Below, one piece after another: positions 9,061 to 17,739 of a stretch of DNA of 64,000 bases. Under the pieces are notes generated by a model. That model saw only the letters and a list, made by a program, of their open reading frames with translations. It had not been told where the DNA came from and made no database searches. Origin of the DNA: Litorilituus lipolyticus (GTDB taxonomy: Bacteria; Pseudomonadota; Gammaproteobacteria; Enterobacterales; Alteromonadaceae). Position 1 is the first letter of the stretch, and every line of letters starts with the position of its first letter. The stretch is from positions 124,001-188,000 of the forward strand of contig NZ_SAWY01000007.1 in NCBI RefSeq assembly GCF_006439335.1, given 5' to 3'. The position numbers were made by a program, and so were the translations under genes.

Positions 9061-9561
9061 TTAGTGAGTTTCAGTGCTCTCAGGAACATTTGCTTGTGCT
9101 TGAGCAGCTTGCTGTTGTACATATGAAGCATATAGTGCATCAAAGTTAACTGGCGCTAAGTTAAACTGTGGGAATGAACCACGGTTAACTAGGTTTGCTA
9201 CACTTTCACGCGCATATGGGAATAATGTTGTTGGGCAGAAAGCACCTATTGTTTGAGCAATTTGCGCATCTTCCATATTAGCAATAGTAAAAATACCTGC
9301 TTGTTGAACTTCCGCTAAAAAGGCTGTTTGACCTTCAACTGTTGCAGTAACAGTCACTGCTAATACTACTTCATAAGTATCTTCAGCAAGTTTGTTAGAA
9401 CGCGTATCTAAGTCTAACTTAATTTCTGGTTGCCAATCTTTTTGGAAAATAGCTGGTGAGTTAGGTGTTTCAAAAGAAACATCTTTTGTATATACACGTT
9501 GAATTGCAAATTGTGGACCTGCAGCAGCGGCAGCTTGTTCTGTTTGGTTTTCTTCAGCCAT
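9061..9561 (-). CDS. secB: Protein-export chaperone SecB
   Basis: The protein has 166 residues. It begins with an acidic Gln/Ala-rich leader, followed by the core [24 protein letters not shown] and the conserved [12 protein letters not shown] and L-AP-NFDALY segments, which define SecB. The homotetramer keeps preproteins unfolded and hands them to SecA. It sits in the grxC-secB-gpsA minus-strand set, 29 nt downstream of grxC. Confidence 0.97.
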   Translation of the reverse strand: MAEENQTEQAAAAAGPQFAIQRVYTKDVSFETPNSPAIFQKDWQPEIKLDLDTRSNKLAEDTYEVVLAVTVTATVEGQTAFLAEVQQAGIFTIANMEDAQIAQTIGAFCPTTLFPYARESVANLVNRGSFPQFNLAPVNFDALYASYVQQQAAQAQANVPESTETH

Positions 9562-9590
9562 GATGGGCTCCTAAATTATAATAGTTCAAA

Positions 9591-9860
9591 TCAAGCTTTT
9601 GCTTGTTCATTCAGTAATGGGTCTAACTGTTGGTTGTACTCTAATGCCATGAGTTCATCACAGCCACCAACATGTTTATTGTTAATAAATATTTGAGGTA
9701 CGGTATAACCGCCATTGCTACGCTCAATCATTTTTTCACGTAACTCAGGATTAACATCAATTTTAATTTCATTATATGCAACGGATTTTTGCGTTAATAA
9801 CGCCAACGCCCTCGTGCAATATGGACAATACGCCTTGGTATATATATCAACTGTTGCCAT
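9591..9860 (-). CDS. grxC: Glutaredoxin 3
   Basis: This small thioredoxin-fold oxidoreductase has 89 residues, with the redox motif CPYC (Cys12, Cys15) near the N-terminus, the cis-proline segment TVPQIFIN and GGCDELMAL for glutathione binding. It reduces disulfides and glutathione adducts using glutathione. Length and motifs match E. coli GrxC (83). It lies between the rhodanese gene and secB, as in other gammaproteobacteria. Confidence 0.95.
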   Translation of the reverse strand: MATVDIYTKAYCPYCTRALALLTQKSVAYNEIKIDVNPELREKMIERSNGGYTVPQIFINNKHVGGCDELMALEYNQQLDPLLNEQAKA

Positions 9861-9882
9861 TAAAACTACCTCAATAGTATTA

Positions 9883-10311
9883 TTAGTTTTTGCTTACAGG
9901 TAAACCAGCGTTAATCCAAGCATTCATACCCCCTTTAAGGATACTTACTTTCTCAAAGCCCGCTTTGAATAAATCGTTAGCCACTTTCGCCGCACTAATT
10001 CCTGCTGTGCACACTACAATGATGGGTTTATCTTTATGCTTTTCAAGGCTAGTAAATCCATTTTGACTAATTTTTTCATTAGATAAATTTACCGCATCTA
10101 GAATATGGCTAGTTTTAAACTCTTTTTCAGCACGTATATCTAATGTCATGCCTTCTTCTCTATTTACTAGAAAAGTTAAATCTTGTGGGCTAATTTGTTT
10201 AATAGGTGACATTTTCATTTTAATCGTTGTCACAATTATCATTACAACTAGCGCAACCCAAACAGCACTTAATACAGGGTTGTTACCTGCAAACGTAAGG
10301 AATTCTTCCAT
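9883..10311 (-). CDS. yibN: Membrane-anchored rhodanese-like sulfurtransferase (YibN type)
   Basis: The protein has 142 residues. One N-terminal membrane helix (about 12-31) is followed by a single rhodanese domain with LDIRAEKEF and the active-site loop VVCTAGISA carrying Cys101. The domain faces the cytoplasm if the helix is an N-out anchor. The family transfers sulfane sulfur, but the acceptor is not known. It starts a minus-strand run with grxC (22 nt gap), secB and gpsA, and is divergent from gpmI, the same arrangement as yibN in E. coli. Confidence 0.9.
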   Translation of the reverse strand: MEEFLTFAGNNPVLSAVWVALVVMIIVTTIKMKMSPIKQISPQDLTFLVNREEGMTLDIRAEKEFKTSHILDAVNLSNEKISQNGFTSLEKHKDKPIIVVCTAGISAAKVANDLFKAGFEKVSILKGGMNAWINAGLPVSKN

Positions 10312-10510
10312 TTATCTCAACCATATCTATCTTAAATTTCGAATCGGCACATTATACCCAAGTCTATTATAAATGCGAGCTTAACCCTGCTGATATGCCT
10401 TTTAGTAAACTGCTTTGAAACATTTCTTTGATGAATAAGACTTTTCGAGCGTGTACAATAACGCCAATTTAATTTATCACTCGCAATTAACGACACTGCA
10501 GGACACTCTC

Positions 10511-12070
10511 ATGGCGAATAAAAAATCAATGGTATTAATGATATTAGATGGCTGGGGCTATAGAAAAGACAGTAAAGCTAATGCCATTTTACAAGCAAAC
10601 ACTCCTGTTCTCGATGATTTAACCGCTAATTACCCAAACATGTTAATTAATACATCTGGTATGGCTGTTGGCTTACCAGAAGGCCAAATGGGTAATTCAG
10701 AAGTTGGTCATGTCAATTTAGGTGCGGGTCGAGTGGTATACCAAGATTTTACTCGGATAACTAAAGCCATAGCAGAAGGTGATTTTCAATCAAATACTGC
10801 ACTTTGTCAGGCAATAGATAAAGCAGTAGCAAATAATGGAGCCGTGCATGTTTTTGGCCTGTTATCCCCAGGCGGTGTACATAGTCACGAAGATCACCTT
10901 TTCGCCACTTTACAATTAGCGAAACAACGAGGTGCTAAGCGAATATATTTACATGCTTTTCTGGATGGTCGTGATACACCACCAAGAAGCGCACAATCTT
11001 CTCTAGAAAAAGCTCAGAAAATACTCGCTGAAATAAGTGAAAGTGATGACGTTCAAGCGCAGATTGCTTCTGTGGTTGGTCGTTATTACGCTATGGATAG
11101 AGATCAGCGTTGGGATCGCGTTGAAAAAGCCTACAACCTTATGGTTGAAGGCAAGGCCGAACACCAATACTCTGACGCGATTTCAGCATTACAAGCAGCC
11201 TATGAGCGTGATGAAAATGATGAATTTGTCAGCGCCAGCGTCATCACTGACCAACAGAATAATGCCATTGAAGTGAATGATGGCGATGCCATGATATTTA
11301 TGAACTTTAGAGCAGATAGAGCACGTCAGTTTACTCGCTGTTTTACCGAGCAAGATTTCGATGGTTTTAACCGCAACAAAGTGCCAAATATTGCAGATTT
11401 TGTCATGTTAACTCAATACTCAGCTGATATTAAAACCAGTTGCGCCTTTGCACCTGAAGCATTAAATAATGTTTTAGGTGAATGGTTAGCTAAACACCAA
11501 AAAACACAATTACGCATTTCAGAGACCGAAAAGTATGCTCATGTCACTTTTTTCTTTAGTGGCGGTAAAGAAGATACTTTTACCGGCGAAGAACGTATTC
11601 TTGTGCCTTCACCTGATGTCGCAACATACGATCTTCAACCAGAGATGAACTCTGGCCAACTTACAGATAAGTTAGTTGCCGCCATTGAAAGCGGTGAACA
11701 CGATGTGATTATTTGTAATTATCCTAATGGCGATATGGTAGGTCATACAGGTGACTTCAATGCCGCAGTTAAAGCTTGTGAAGCAGTAGATCATGCTGTA
11801 GGTAGAGTGGTTAAAGCTCTGAAAAAAACCGGCGGAGAATGTTTAATTACTGCAGATCATGGCAACGCAGAGCAAATGCTCGATGACACAACGGGTCAAG
11901 CGCATACCGCTCATACTTGTGAACCAGTACCGCTTATTTACGTTGGTCGCCAAGCAGTAGCTGCAGAGAGCGGCACTTTAAGTGATATTTCCCCGACTTT
12001 ATTACACCTTTTAGGTATGGAGCAACCACAAGAAATGACAGGTTCTATTTTAATGAGGCTAGCCAAGTAA
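10511..12070 (+). CDS. gpmI: 2,3-bisphosphoglycerate-independent phosphoglycerate mutase
   Basis: The protein has 519 residues. The alkaline-phosphatase-fold signature [10 protein letters not shown] holds metal ligand Asp13, and the phospho-acceptor Ser63 is in MGNSEVGH. The C-terminal metal motifs [13 protein letters not shown] and [10 protein letters not shown] are present. It interconverts 2- and 3-phosphoglycerate with Mn2+ in glycolysis. I prefer ATG at 10511 over the in-frame GTG at 10451, because the protein then starts [16 protein letters not shown] like known GpmI, and the extra 20 residues have no family match. Close to envC downstream (26 nt), a conserved pair. Confidence 0.97.
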   Translation: MANKKSMVLMILDGWGYRKDSKANAILQANTPVLDDLTANYPNMLINTSGMAVGLPEGQMGNSEVGHVNLGAGRVVYQDFTRITKAIAEGDFQSNTALCQAIDKAVANNGAVHVFGLLSPGGVHSHEDHLFATLQLAKQRGAKRIYLHAFLDGRDTPPRSAQSSLEKAQKILAEISESDDVQAQIASVVGRYYAMDRDQRWDRVEKAYNLMVEGKAEHQYSDAISALQAAYERDENDEFVSASVITDQQNNAIEVNDGDAMIFMNFRADRARQFTRCFTEQDFDGFNRNKVPNIADFVMLTQYSADIKTSCAFAPEALNNVLGEWLAKHQKTQLRISETEKYAHVTFFFSGGKEDTFTGEERILVPSPDVATYDLQPEMNSGQLTDKLVAAIESGEHDVIICNYPNGDMVGHTGDFNAAVKACEAVDHAVGRVVKALKKTGGECLITADHGNAEQMLDDTTGQAHTAHTCEPVPLIYVGRQAVAAESGTLSDISPTLLHLLGMEQPQEMTGSILMRLAK

Positions 12071-12096
12071 GCTATAAATCATTACACTCAGTGACC

Positions 12097-13296
12097 ATGA
12101 GAAAAAATTGTTGTTTATCTAAGCCTTGGCGAAAAATTAAAAAGTGCTACATCACAAGAATAAGCTTGCTTTGTGCAAGCTTATTCCTTGTTAATGTGCC
12201 TGTTTTTGCCGCTGAAAAAATTGACGCAAATGAAAAAGCTCAGCAAGAAAATAAAGCAAAACTCGAAAATGTCCAAAAGGCAATAGCTAAACAAGAGTCA
12301 AATATTTTTGACACAAACAAGAAGCGAAGTACACTTGAAAAAGAGTTGAAACGAGATGATATGGCCATAGCTAAAGTCGCTAGAGCCATTAATAATATCG
12401 AAAAGCAGCTCAGTGAACGCCAGCAACAAATAAATGTATTAGCAAAACAAAAGCAGCAACTCGAACAAGAAAAACTCAAGCAAGAAACCTTACTTGCCAA
12501 GCAATTACGTTCAGCCTATACCACAGGCCAACACGACTATTTAAAGTTGCTACTCAATCAAGAACAAAGTGAAAAAATACAGCGTACCGTTAGCTACTAT
12601 CATTATCTCAACAAAGCTCGCATAGAAGAAATAGAAAACTATCAAGCTACCATAGCGCAGTTACTGCAAGTTAGCACTGAGCATCAAGAGCAAATAGACC
12701 AACTTGAGCAGCTTAAAATCCACCAAAATCAGCAAGCACAATTATTAAAGAGCACTAAAGCCAAGCGAAGTAAAACATTAGCAAATTTAAGTAAGCAATT
12801 ACTATCAAGTCAACAACAATTAGCTAAACTAAAATCAGAAGAAAACAATTTAAATGCTGCTTTACAAAAACTTAGCGAGCTTATTCAAGCCGAAATAAAT
12901 TTAACTGGGCTTAGTAAATTAAAGCGCAAATTATCTTGGCCTGTAAAAGGTCGTATGTTGCACCGCTTTGGTAGCCGAAAGCAAGGCTATTTAACCTGGA
13001 AAGGCATGCTGATATCTGCACCAATTGGCAGGCAAGTACACTCCATTCACAATGGCACTATATTGTTTTCTGACTGGTTGAAAGGCTATGGTTTATTAAC
13101 GGTAATCGATCATGGTAACGGCTATATGAGTCTATACGCCCATAATCAAACACTATTAAAATCGGTGGGCGATAGAGTTGAAACAGGCGAACCTATCGCA
13201 TTAGTTGGACAAAGTGGCGGCCAAGAGCAATCAGGACTTTACTTTGAAATTCGTCATCGTGGTAAAGCAGTGAATCCTAAACTATGGTGTAAATAG
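12097..13296 (+). CDS. envC: Murein hydrolase activator EnvC
   Basis: The protein has about 399 residues. A basic N-terminus and hydrophobic stretch end in a VFAAEK-type signal cleavage site, a long Gln/Lys-rich coiled coil covers about 45-265, and a C-terminal LytM/M23 domain covers about 285-399. The M23 zinc ligands are degraded (the first His-x-x-x-Asp motif is absent; the final H-L-H-F is L-Y-F), as in EnvC, which does not cut peptidoglycan but activates the AmiA/AmiB amidases at the septum. The frame also has a GTG at 12091; I chose the ATG at 12097, and neither has a strong ribosome binding site. It lies between gpmI and a yibQ-type gene as in E. coli. Confidence 0.93.
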   Translation: MRKNCCLSKPWRKIKKCYITRISLLCASLFLVNVPVFAAEKIDANEKAQQENKAKLENVQKAIAKQESNIFDTNKKRSTLEKELKRDDMAIAKVARAINNIEKQLSERQQQINVLAKQKQQLEQEKLKQETLLAKQLRSAYTTGQHDYLKLLLNQEQSEKIQRTVSYYHYLNKARIEEIENYQATIAQLLQVSTEHQEQIDQLEQLKIHQNQQAQLLKSTKAKRSKTLANLSKQLLSSQQQLAKLKSEENNLNAALQKLSELIQAEINLTGLSKLKRKLSWPVKGRMLHRFGSRKQGYLTWKGMLISAPIGRQVHSIHNGTILFSDWLKGYGLLTVIDHGNGYMSLYAHNQTLLKSVGDRVETGEPIALVGQSGGQEQSGLYFEIRHRGKAVNPKLWCK

Positions 13297-13362
13297 TTTT
13301 GCTTTAATGTTACCGTTTTACTTGTTTCCCAATATTTTCCTATAAAAAGAATAATTCTCATC

Positions 13363-14121
13363 ATGCAAAAACTATTTTCTCTTCTTCTATGTAACTGCGT
13401 TTTTACCTTTTCCGTATTAGCCAATTCACCTGCTAAAGTCGCTATTGTTATTGATGATATGGGTTATCGCTATACCGATAGGCACGCATTGAACCTTCCC
13501 GGAGATATTACTTATTCAATACTACCCCATACGACATATGGCAAAAAATTAGCGCTAGCCGCGAATAAAAGTCATCATGAAGTCCTACTGCATATCCCTA
13601 TGGAAGCAACCAACGGCAAAAAATTAGGACCCGGTGCTTTAACTATTGATATGGACGAAAAGGCGATATATGAAAGCTTACAGAAATCCTATGATGAAAT
13701 CCCTTTCGCGATTGGTATTAATAACCATATGGGTAGCCGTTTAACTCAGTTATATGAGCCAATGGCTTGGACTATGTTATTTTTAAAACAACATGAACTT
13801 TTTTTCCTCGATAGTAAAACTAGCCCTGGCTCACAAGCAGAACAAGCAGCAAAAGACTTTGGTGTACCAGTAAAAGCACGTCACGTTTTCTTAGATAATC
13901 ATTTAGATAGTGAGTACATTAAAGGGCAATTTTCTGAATTAATTCAATTTGCTAAAAAACGACAAATTGCTATTGCCATTGCGCACCCTCACCCTGAAAC
14001 AGTTGAGAATCTACAGAAACTCATTCCGACTTTAGCGCAAAATAATATTGAATTAGTACCACTATCAGAACTTTACCCTAAGGTTGAACATACAAAACAC
14101 AGCGGAAATATTGGCGAATAA
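13363..14121 (+). CDS. Divergent polysaccharide deacetylase family protein (YibQ/DUF610)
   Basis: The protein has 252 residues with a signal peptide (about 1-20). The mature domain starts KVAIVIDDMGYR and continues with LPHTTYG, LHIPMEA, GINNHMGSRLT and the IAHPHPET segment, the conserved blocks of the YibQ family with a NodB-like barrel. The Asp-Asp and His residues suggest a metal-dependent hydrolase of a periplasmic glycan, but no activity is established to my knowledge. It follows envC (66 nt), the usual neighbour, and is convergent with the protease gene at 14173. Confidence 0.88.
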   Translation: MQKLFSLLLCNCVFTFSVLANSPAKVAIVIDDMGYRYTDRHALNLPGDITYSILPHTTYGKKLALAANKSHHEVLLHIPMEATNGKKLGPGALTIDMDEKAIYESLQKSYDEIPFAIGINNHMGSRLTQLYEPMAWTMLFLKQHELFFLDSKTSPGSQAEQAAKDFGVPVKARHVFLDNHLDSEYIKGQFSELIQFAKKRQIAIAIAHPHPETVENLQKLIPTLAQNNIELVPLSELYPKVEHTKHSGNIGE

Positions 14122-14141
14122 TATTCATGCCGCTTTAAAGC

Positions 14142-14167
14142 AAGGTAGATTAACGTTAATTTACCTT
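14142..14167. terminator. Near-perfect palindrome between convergent genes (weak terminator candidate)
   Basis: The sequence AAGGTA-x-ATTAACGTTAAT-x-TACCTT is a 26-bp palindrome with one mismatched pair. It lies between convergent genes stopping at 14121 and 14173. The stem is AT-rich and there is no long T-run, so termination would be weak; it could instead be a protein-binding palindrome. Confidence 0.4.
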
Positions 14168-14172
14168 TCGAC

Positions 14173-14937
14173 TTAAATAGAGATATCATGCTCTTTCAAT
14201 ATCTGACGTAAATACTTAACTGGGATGGCATAAGTAATACCACTCGGTTTAGCAATCACGGCTTCTTTCGTCTCTTGTACAAAAACCTTATTAATGATTC
14301 CAACAACATGCCCGGTGTGTTGGTCATACATAGCACTTCCACTATTTCCAGGATAAGCCGTTGCATCTAATTGATAAACTAGATATGGATTGCGTAAACT
14401 TTTCAACATTTTGATACTAATTTGTCCAGCGGAAGGCACTGGTACTATTGTTGGTGTAATACTCGCAATAATACCCCGATGAGTGACTGGGTATAATCCC
14501 AATACAGCACCAATAGGGAAGCCAGTAAACGCAATAGCACTCCCATCAGGGAGAAATTCATCATGAGCTAAGGTTAAGGCGGGGAGTGGCGGCCCTTTTA
14601 ACTTGAGCACTGCTAAGTCATAACGTTGGGAAGTTGCTACTATGTCTGCTTGTCTAACCTTTGCCTCTTTCCCTGAGCCAATAAAAACAGCCATTTCTTC
14701 TAATAACTCATCATTAAGCATGTCTGGTAAAACATGGGCATTAGTTACCACATAACTGCCATCACCAATAACAAAGCCGGTACCGCGCAAAACATTTTGT
14801 GGTCTATTGGTTGGAGTATGAGTACCAATACCAACCACAGCGGGTTTAACTTTTGCAATAACCTGCACTAAGTCAGCTCTACAGTGAAAACTCATTGCTA
14901 GAGAGATTAATATAAGCCACTGAATTGAACGTTCCAT
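14173..14937 (-). CDS. Secreted trypsin-like (S1-fold) serine protease
   Basis: The protein has 254 residues with a signal peptide (about 1-21, ending SFHCRA). The catalytic triad can be read directly: His68 in VVTNAHV, Asp107 in RYDLAVLKL and Ser199 in YPGNSGSAM. The fold resembles the protease half of DegP/HtrA enzymes, but the protein ends about 55 residues after the serine and has no PDZ domain. It is therefore likely a periplasmic or secreted monomeric protease of unknown substrate. It is monocistronic, convergent with the YibQ-type gene and divergent from the patatin gene. Confidence 0.85.
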   Translation of the reverse strand: MERSIQWLILISLAMSFHCRADLVQVIAKVKPAVVGIGTHTPTNRPQNVLRGTGFVIGDGSYVVTNAHVLPDMLNDELLEEMAVFIGSGKEAKVRQADIVATSQRYDLAVLKLKGPPLPALTLAHDEFLPDGSAIAFTGFPIGAVLGLYPVTHRGIIASITPTIVPVPSAGQISIKMLKSLRNPYLVYQLDATAYPGNSGSAMYDQHTGHVVGIINKVFVQETKEAVIAKPSGITYAIPVKYLRQILKEHDISI

Positions 14938-15160
14938 TGTTTCCTACCCTAGACCCTAAGATCACTTTACTTATTACTTTGTAAATTATTTAATTAATTC
15001 TCAGTTTCGCAAAATTACTAACATTGTCCATACTTAAGCACAAGATATTGCAAATTAACTCACTAATAGCACCGTTAAATTCTTTATCATCTAATTATCA
15101 CACTACAGACAGCATAGAAGAGTTTTTAGCTTATTGTTACTAAAGTACTAAGGAGACTGA

Positions 15161-15988
15161 ATGTACAAGAGCATTGTACCTATTTTTGCCGGAGGAGGAA
15201 CACGTCTCCCTGCGCATTTAGGTGTTCTTAAAGCATTAGAGATTTTAGATGTGCCTTTTACTGATCTCGTCGGTGTTTCAGGCGGTAGTATTATTGCTAG
15301 CTTCTACGCCTCAGGTCTATCTATCAATGACATTAAGAGAATAGCCCTACAAACAAACTACAATCAGTTTAGAGAATTTTCTTTAGTTAAATTAATTCGC
15401 CATGGCGGTCTGAGTTCTGGTGATGCCTTTGAAAAGTGGGTTGATTTACACTTGCAAGGCAAGACCTTTTCTCAATTAAAAATGAAGTTACATATTGTCG
15501 CGACCGATGTAACTAATGGTAAACCCGTAATATTTGATGCTGAGCGCACTCCAGACATGAAAGTATCACAAGCGGTGCGTTTTTCCATGTCAATACCGTT
15601 AGTGTTTAGCTTTAAGCCTTTTGGTAAACGCATTATGGTCGATGGCAGCATCCTTTCTGAAGATGCTCTGCATAGGGACTGGGATCACCAAGGCACCCCT
15701 GTACTTTGCTTTAGGTTACGTGGTGAGCACGAATACGACAACTTAAATGTCAATGGTATTTTCCCTATATTTAATTATGTCACGCTACTTATCAGAACCT
15801 TTATGACCACAATTTCACGTGAATACATTAATGAAAATTTTTGGCATAACACCATTGTTATTAATATAGGTGAGTACTCTGCGGTCGACTTTAAAATGAA
15901 TAAAGAACAAAAGCATGACCTATACAAAGTAGGTTTACAGACTGCTCTTGAGATAGTGCCAATTAAGCTTGCTTATAAGCATACTTAA
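15161..15988 (+). CDS. Patatin-like phospholipase
   Basis: The protein has 275 residues. The patatin catalytic elements are all present: oxyanion loop AGGGTRLPAHLG (10-21), nucleophile Ser40 in GVSGGS, and Asp161 in the VDGS dyad. There is no signal peptide, so it is cytoplasmic or peripheral to the membrane. A strong AAGGAG site at 15150-15155 precedes the ATG. Patatins release fatty acids from membrane lipids. It stands 130 nt ahead of the acyl-ligase/decarboxylase/acyltransferase/oxidase genes on the same strand and could supply acyl chains, but the gap leaves cotranscription open. RssA-like housekeeping patatins are an alternative. Confidence 0.85.
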   Translation: MYKSIVPIFAGGGTRLPAHLGVLKALEILDVPFTDLVGVSGGSIIASFYASGLSINDIKRIALQTNYNQFREFSLVKLIRHGGLSSGDAFEKWVDLHLQGKTFSQLKMKLHIVATDVTNGKPVIFDAERTPDMKVSQAVRFSMSIPLVFSFKPFGKRIMVDGSILSEDALHRDWDHQGTPVLCFRLRGEHEYDNLNVNGIFPIFNYVTLLIRTFMTTISREYINENFWHNTIVINIGEYSAVDFKMNKEQKHDLYKVGLQTALEIVPIKLAYKHT

Positions 15989-16036
15989 CATTAGCTCTAA
16001 AGCTAACGAACTAATTAAATTAAAGTTTTCACCCAA

Positions 16037-16060
16037 ATTACTACTTGATTGATCAGTAAT
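16037..16060. promoter_or_regulatory. Inverted repeat upstream of the ligase gene (operator candidate)
   Basis: ATTACT at 16037-16042 and AGTAAT at 16055-16060 are inverted arms, with a TTGATTGATC core between them. The site lies about 60-80 bp ahead of the ATG at 16119, where an operator for the cluster would be expected. No regulator gene is adjacent, so this is only a candidate. Confidence 0.3.
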
Positions 16061-16118
16061 ATCATTGCCATAATACCCTTTAGGAACTTTCCTAAAGTCT
16101 TAGCAATCAGGATGATAA

Positions 16119-17729
16119 ATGCTTAACTATATTCATGAGCTAGTTAAACAAAGTGCAGGTTCAAGTCCACATGCCATAGCGCTTCAAGTTAATGAATGTT
16201 GTTTAACCTATCAGCAATTAAACACTCAAATTGAACAGTTCTCTTATCATTTAGCCAACATAAGTACGCCCAAACAACGTATTGGCATTTATCTAAACAA
16301 AAACAGTGAAAATGTTATCACTATGTTTGCTTGCTCTAGCGCAAGTCTCATTTTTGTGCCAATTAACCCTGTTTTAAAAGCCGCACAAGTACAACATATT
16401 ATTGATGATTGCCAAGTACAAACATTGGTAACTAATAAAGCAAGATTAAGCGGTTTGTCAAAGGTTTTATCATCATTGCATTCCGTTGAAACCATTATAG
16501 TCACTGATGCTGATACACAAGAGCTTGCTTTACTTTGTGATAGTTTTGCAAACATTAACTTCATCCCATGGCCAAGTGACTCAAAAACGATAAAGCAAAC
16601 ACTCCTCGCTAGTACAACACCTTCAACCAATGATATTGCCTGCATTCTATATACCTCAGGCAGCACAGGTAAACCCAAAGGTATAATGGTTAGTCATCAA
16701 AACCTAATCCTCGGAGCAGAATCAGTCAGTCAATATTTACAAAACACCTCACAAGATAAAATCCTTGCTGTACTACCTTTTAGTTTTGACTATGGTTTAA
16801 ATCAACTTATCAGTAGTTTTTTAGTGGGCGCACAGTGTATTTTACTCGACTACTTATTTCCTCAAGATGTCATTAAAGCGGTTAAAAAGTATAAAGTTAC
16901 TGGTTTAGCCGCAGTACCTGCTCTTTGGTCGCAACTGTGTGAAATTGAATGGGATGAACAAGCTAAATCTATTCGTTATTTTACTAATTCAGGTGGTGTA
17001 TTAGCTCAACATTGCTTGCAAACATTAAGAGATAGAATGCCTACAGCAACTCCCTTTCTAATGTATGGATTAACAGAAGCTTTCCGGTCTACTTATCTCA
17101 CACCAAATGAAATCGACAAAAGGATTGGCTCTATAGGTAAAGCAATCCCCAACGCGGTAATTAAAGTCATACGAGCAGATGGCTCTGAATGTGATGTTGA
17201 TGAAACAGGTCAGTTAATTCATATTGGACCGTTGGTGACTTTAGGTTATTGGCAAGACATTGCTAAAACGCAGGAGCGTTTCAAATCTTTTGGTGCTTGC
17301 AAAGAAATGGCTGTTTTCTCTGGCGATTATGTAAAAAAAGATAGTGATGGTTTCTTATACTTTGTTGGCAGAAAAGATGAAATGATAAAAACATCAGGCT
17401 ATCGTGTCAGCCCTACTGAAATTGAAGAGTGTCTTTTACAATTAACTGAAATATTAAATGCAGTTGTTTTCGGTAAACCCGTTGACATATTAGGGCAAGT
17501 TATTATCGCGTATGTGCAACTAGCACAACCTCTAAAAGCTAAACTTGACTCAAAGCAATTAGAGAAAAAACTTTTGCGTCACTGTAAAGAGCAACTAGCT
17601 AATTATATGCTCCCCAAAGAATTCCATTTCATTAATGAATTACCCATAAATGCCAATGGAAAAATCGACAGAAATAAGTTGAGATTAGACTACCTAGCTA
17701 ACTTACAAACAGCTAAGATTAATAAATAA
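16119..17729 (+). CDS. AMP-forming acyl/aminoacyl ligase (family labelled exosortase A-associated)
   Basis: The protein has 536 residues of the ANL superfamily. The P-loop YTSGSTGKPKG is at 178-188, the A5 motif is YGLTEAFRST, the A7-A8 region includes SGDYVKKDSDGFLYFVGRKDEMIKTSGYR (split here: SGDYVKKDSDG, then GRKDEMIKTSGYRVSP), and the catalytic lysine is in NANGKIDRNKL near the C-terminus. It forms an acyl-adenylate and passes the acyl group to CoA or a carrier-protein thiol. The pairing with the downstream fold-III decarboxylase is that of the ligase_PEP_1/dCO2ase_PEP1 families known from exosortase-A loci. No exosortase is in this window. Substrate is unknown; amino acid or fatty acid are both possible. 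Confidence 0.85.
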   Translation: MLNYIHELVKQSAGSSPHAIALQVNECCLTYQQLNTQIEQFSYHLANISTPKQRIGIYLNKNSENVITMFACSSASLIFVPINPVLKAAQVQHIIDDCQVQTLVTNKARLSGLSKVLSSLHSVETIIVTDADTQELALLCDSFANINFIPWPSDSKTIKQTLLASTTPSTNDIACILYTSGSTGKPKGIMVSHQNLILGAESVSQYLQNTSQDKILAVLPFSFDYGLNQLISSFLVGAQCILLDYLFPQDVIKAVKKYKVTGLAAVPALWSQLCEIEWDEQAKSIRYFTNSGGVLAQHCLQTLRDRMPTATPFLMYGLTEAFRSTYLTPNEIDKRIGSIGKAIPNAVIKVIRADGSECDVDETGQLIHIGPLVTLGYWQDIAKTQERFKSFGACKEMAVFSGDYVKKDSDGFLYFVGRKDEMIKTSGYRVSPTEIEECLLQLTEILNAVVFGKPVDILGQVIIAYVQLAQPLKAKLDSKQLEKKLLRHCKEQLANYMLPKEFHFINELPINANGKIDRNKLRLDYLANLQTAKINK

Positions 17730-17739
17730 CGCTATCACT

